Source: Pedobacter yonginensis (lineage in GTDB: Bacteria > Bacteroidota > Bacteroidia > Sphingobacteriales > Sphingobacteriaceae). Taken from it: a stretch of DNA of 64,000 nucleotides. The stretch lies in NCBI RefSeq assembly GCF_003173595.1, contig NZ_QGNZ01000002.1, positions 1,044,273 to 1,108,272 on the forward strand, read 5' to 3'. The notes below the pieces were generated by a model. The model did not search any database. It had not been told where the DNA came from and saw nothing but the letters and a program-made list of their open reading frames with translations. The position numbers and the translations under genes were made by a program. Positions 62,526-64,000 of this stretch are shown piece by piece. Numbering within the stretch: position 1 is the stretch's first letter; every line of letters starts with the position of its first letter.

Positions 62526-63224
62526 TTATTCGGCGAAAGCCAAGGCAGCAATACTCACTTTAAGAGCGCCATTTTCCAAGAGCTCATTTGCGCAGGCTTC
62601 CAGCGTTGCACCAGTGGTAATCACATCATCAATAAGCAAAATGTGCTTGCCCTTAATCTGCTCTTCTTGCTCAACCCTAAAAACAGCCTTCATATTTTCG
62701 TATCTGTTGTATCTGCTTTTCTTGGTTTGGCTTTCGGTTGCCTTGCTTCGAAGTAAAAATTTTTCACTAAACGGCACCTCCATTTTCTCTGACGTTCCCT
62801 GAGCTATAAAAGTACTTTGATTATATCCTCTCAACCTAAATTTTTTAGGGTGAAGCGGAACAGGGATGATAAGATCTATATCCTTATATATAGAACCGGT
62901 TTTTAATCGATCTCCTAACAGGCCGCCCAAAAATATGCCCACCTCTGTTTTATTGTTGTATTTAAGGTTATGCATCAGGCTTTGAACCTTTCCCCCCTTT
63001 CTAAAATACAATATCGCCATTGCTCCATGTACGGGTAATCTTCCCCACAACTGTTTTGCAACTCTATTTTCTTGGTAGCTATGGTAATCCGTAAATGGAA
63101 GATCATGTAAACATTTTGTACAAATGATATCTTCATTTTGAAACAGTGGAGTTCCGCAAGCATTGCAGAGTTTAGGAAATAACAATCCTAACAAGTCTTT
63201 TACCCACACTTTAATAGATATCAT
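62526..63224 (-). CDS. comF: ComF-family phosphoribosyltransferase-like protein
   Basis: A 232-aa protein with an N-terminal zinc-finger-like CNACGTPLFQNEDIICTKC (about residues 20-38) and a C-terminal type I phosphoribosyltransferase domain, with LIPVPLHPKKFRLRGYNQS and the PRPP loop LLIDDVITTGATLEACANEL. ComF proteins assist DNA uptake during competence in several bacteria, but the homologues are widespread and the role in non-competent bacteria is unknown. It is the first gene of the minus-strand pair with the beta-helix lipoprotein. The upstream 240 bp separate it from the promoter array at the right end. Confidence 0.9.
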   Translation of the reverse strand: MISIKVWVKDLLGLLFPKLCNACGTPLFQNEDIICTKCLHDLPFTDYHSYQENRVAKQLWGRLPVHGAMAILYFRKGGKVQSLMHNLKYNNKTEVGIFLGGLLGDRLKTGSIYKDIDLIIPVPLHPKKFRLRGYNQSTFIAQGTSEKMEVPFSEKFLLRSKATESQTKKSRYNRYENMKAVFRVEQEEQIKGKHILLIDDVITTGATLEACANELLENGALKVSIAALAFAE

Positions 63225-63501
63225 AACCCTAATCTATAAAAGTTTTAAGAAAAAATAAATGCCTTTCAGTTTATATTATACACTTGTAAATGGGAAAACC
63301 AACTTAATTGCCAGCTTGTAAATCATTTTTTAATTGTTTTACTCTATGAAATCTTGATTTAAAATGACTGCTGTCAATGCCAATAATGCTGGAAAAGCAA
63401 GCTAAACACGTATTCGCTCAAAAAGTTTGCATGGGTCGCTGATTTTTTTTGGTTGATTTTCATTGGGTTATGGGTTTTTCCCAAATTTCTTCGGCGATGT
63501 G
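63225..63501. other. Intergenic stretch before the right-end promoter array
   Basis: AT-rich, with no credible coding frame and no motif that I can name. The comF promoter must lie here on the minus strand, but no clean TAnnTTTG match stands out. Confidence 0.5.
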
Positions 63502-63532
63502 TTTGCACTGGCGATAATTTTTTCTACTTTTG
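63502..63532 (+). promoter_or_regulatory. Tandem promoter P1
   Basis: TTTG at 63502-63505, a 19-nt spacer and TACTTTTG at 63525-63532: a full match to the Bacteroidota promoter TTTG-N19-TAnnTTTG. It is the first of three tandem promoters. Confidence 0.85.
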
Positions 63533-63603
63533 CATCCCGCTTCGGAGGAAACGGCAGGAGGGAAGAGAGGCTGAGAGGGATCAAGAATTATTTTGAAATA
63601 GTT

Positions 63604-63634
63604 CTTGGAGAAGGGGAAAAAGTTCTTACCTTTG
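63604..63634 (+). promoter_or_regulatory. Tandem promoter P2
   Basis: CTTG at 63604-63607 (one mismatch to TTTG), a 19-nt spacer and TACCTTTG at 63627-63634. The sequence just after it (CCCGGTTCGG...GAACGGG) resembles that after P1 and could form a small 5' hairpin in the transcript. Confidence 0.85.
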
Positions 63635-63729
63635 CAACCCGGTTCGGAAAGAACGGGAAGCCCCTGAGAGGGGGCGAGGTTGAAGGCATGTGGCGGGAAG
63701 AAGCGGGACGAAAAAATAAAAACATTTTA

Positions 63730-63760
63730 TTTGGAAGTTCGGAAAAGATTCCTACCTTTG
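63730..63760 (+). promoter_or_regulatory. Tandem promoter P3
   Basis: TTTG at 63730-63733, a 19-nt spacer and TACCTTTG at 63753-63760: a full consensus match. It is followed by CACTCCCAACCGAAAGG, again similar in style to the downstream parts of P1 and P2. Confidence 0.88.
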
Positions 63761-64000
63761 CACTCCCAACCGAAAGGAAGGGAAAAAAAGACCGGAACGG
63801 CGGATGTCGGGAAGGGGATAAAAGAGATACCGAGGCGCGTGCCGACGCTCGGGAGAGCACAGAGACTCCCATGCAAGGCCAGCGATGAAGATATAAAAAA
63901 GAGGCCGCCGCGAGGCGATGCCGAGAAGTTCTTAAAAGAGATGTCAATGTAGCGTAGCGGTGGTAATGAAGTACTATTCAAGTACAGAGTACCCTGCTTT
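63761..64000 (+). other. G+C-rich non-coding leader, probably of an rRNA operon
   Basis: This region is much richer in G+C than the coding regions around it, and the frames open in it overlap each other on both strands with arginine/glycine-rich, low-complexity products, so none looks real. A boxA-like AGTTCTTAAAAGAGATG lies near 63927-63943, and a short hairpin GTACT/AGTAC follows near the end of the window. Together with three strong tandem promoters this looks like the leader of an rRNA operon or another abundant stable RNA. The mature RNA is not inside the window. Confidence 0.55.

Noticed and set aside
63463..63981. Several overlapping open frames on both strands at the right end
   Set aside because: They overlap one another and three strong promoters, have low-complexity, Arg/Gly-rich products and no start context; the G+C-rich leader simply lacks stop codons.
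1..64000. tRNA genes, CRISPR arrays or intact insertion sequences
   Set aside because: None was found by eye in the gaps; the gaps are short and explained by promoters, terminators, hairpins or remnants.

Overview
The window looks like a chromosomal stretch of a Bacteroidota bacterium, most likely a Sphingobacteriaceae member close to Pedobacter. This rests on low overall G+C, Bacteroidota-type promoters (TTTG, 19 nt, TAnnTTTG), and a conserved Bacteroidota gene neighbourhood (coaX, outer-membrane porin-like protein, lptC, ppiD/surA-like isomerase, DUF2480, DUF3108, DUF3109). No tRNA, CRISPR array, intact insertion sequence or phage gene was seen. The genus is inferred, not proven.

Layout. 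1-11.3 kb is a housekeeping and envelope region on the + strand: the end of a YfhO-like membrane protein, an LpxH-like phosphoesterase with an MJ1255-type glycosyltransferase, a DUF6427-like membrane protein, coaX, an outer-membrane protein, lptC, a periplasmic peptidyl-prolyl isomerase, and DUF2480/DUF3108/DUF3109 genes. At 11.3-12.8 kb a minus-strand XRE/S24 (CI/LexA-like) regulator faces an unrecognised 228-aa gene across a perfect 36-bp palindromic operator.

12.9-56.4 kb is a 43.5-kb co-directional surface-polysaccharide locus, apparently of the Wzx/Wzy type. It carries dTDP-L-rhamnose genes (rfbBCDA), a decayed nucleotide-sugar dehydrogenase, gmd, a six-SLBB-repeat export protein, a kinase-less Wzz, and UDP-GalNAcA genes (wbpO/wbpP type). 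A dTDP-3-acylamino-3,6-dideoxyhexose set follows (two tandem FdtA-like isomerases, FdtC-like and FdtB-like), then a Wzx flippase and acyltransferases. Next comes a nine-gene block (29.5-38.6 kb) centred on a 3-dehydroquinate-synthase-like cyclase, which may make an unknown activated amino- or carbasugar. The rest is a sulfotransferase-like gene, glycosyltransferases, a CDP-4-keto-6-deoxyglucose branch (rfbF/rfbG plus a DegT aminotransferase and a cupin epimerase), a Wzy/ligase-like protein, and a block resembling Pseudomonas aeruginosa O6 wbpS-(T/U)-V-L-M: AsnB amidotransferase, glycosyltransferase, 4-reductase, initiating transferase and 4,6-dehydratase. The locus ends with a Wzi/RemB-like outer-membrane protein. 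Four glycosyltransferases plus one initiating transferase fit a repeat unit of about five sugars.

56.5-63.2 kb returns to housekeeping genes: dxs (minus), scpA and glyA (plus), and comF followed by a beta-helix lipoprotein (minus). The last 500 bp are G+C-rich and carry three tandem promoters with identical -33/-7 spacing followed by a non-coding leader. This is most simply the upstream region of an rRNA operon or another very highly expressed RNA just beyond the window.

The most novel candidates are the cyclase-centred block at 29.5-38.6 kb, the regulator/operator/orphan-gene pair at 11.4-12.8 kb, the tandem FdtA paralogues with different active-site motifs, and the triple promoter array at the right end.
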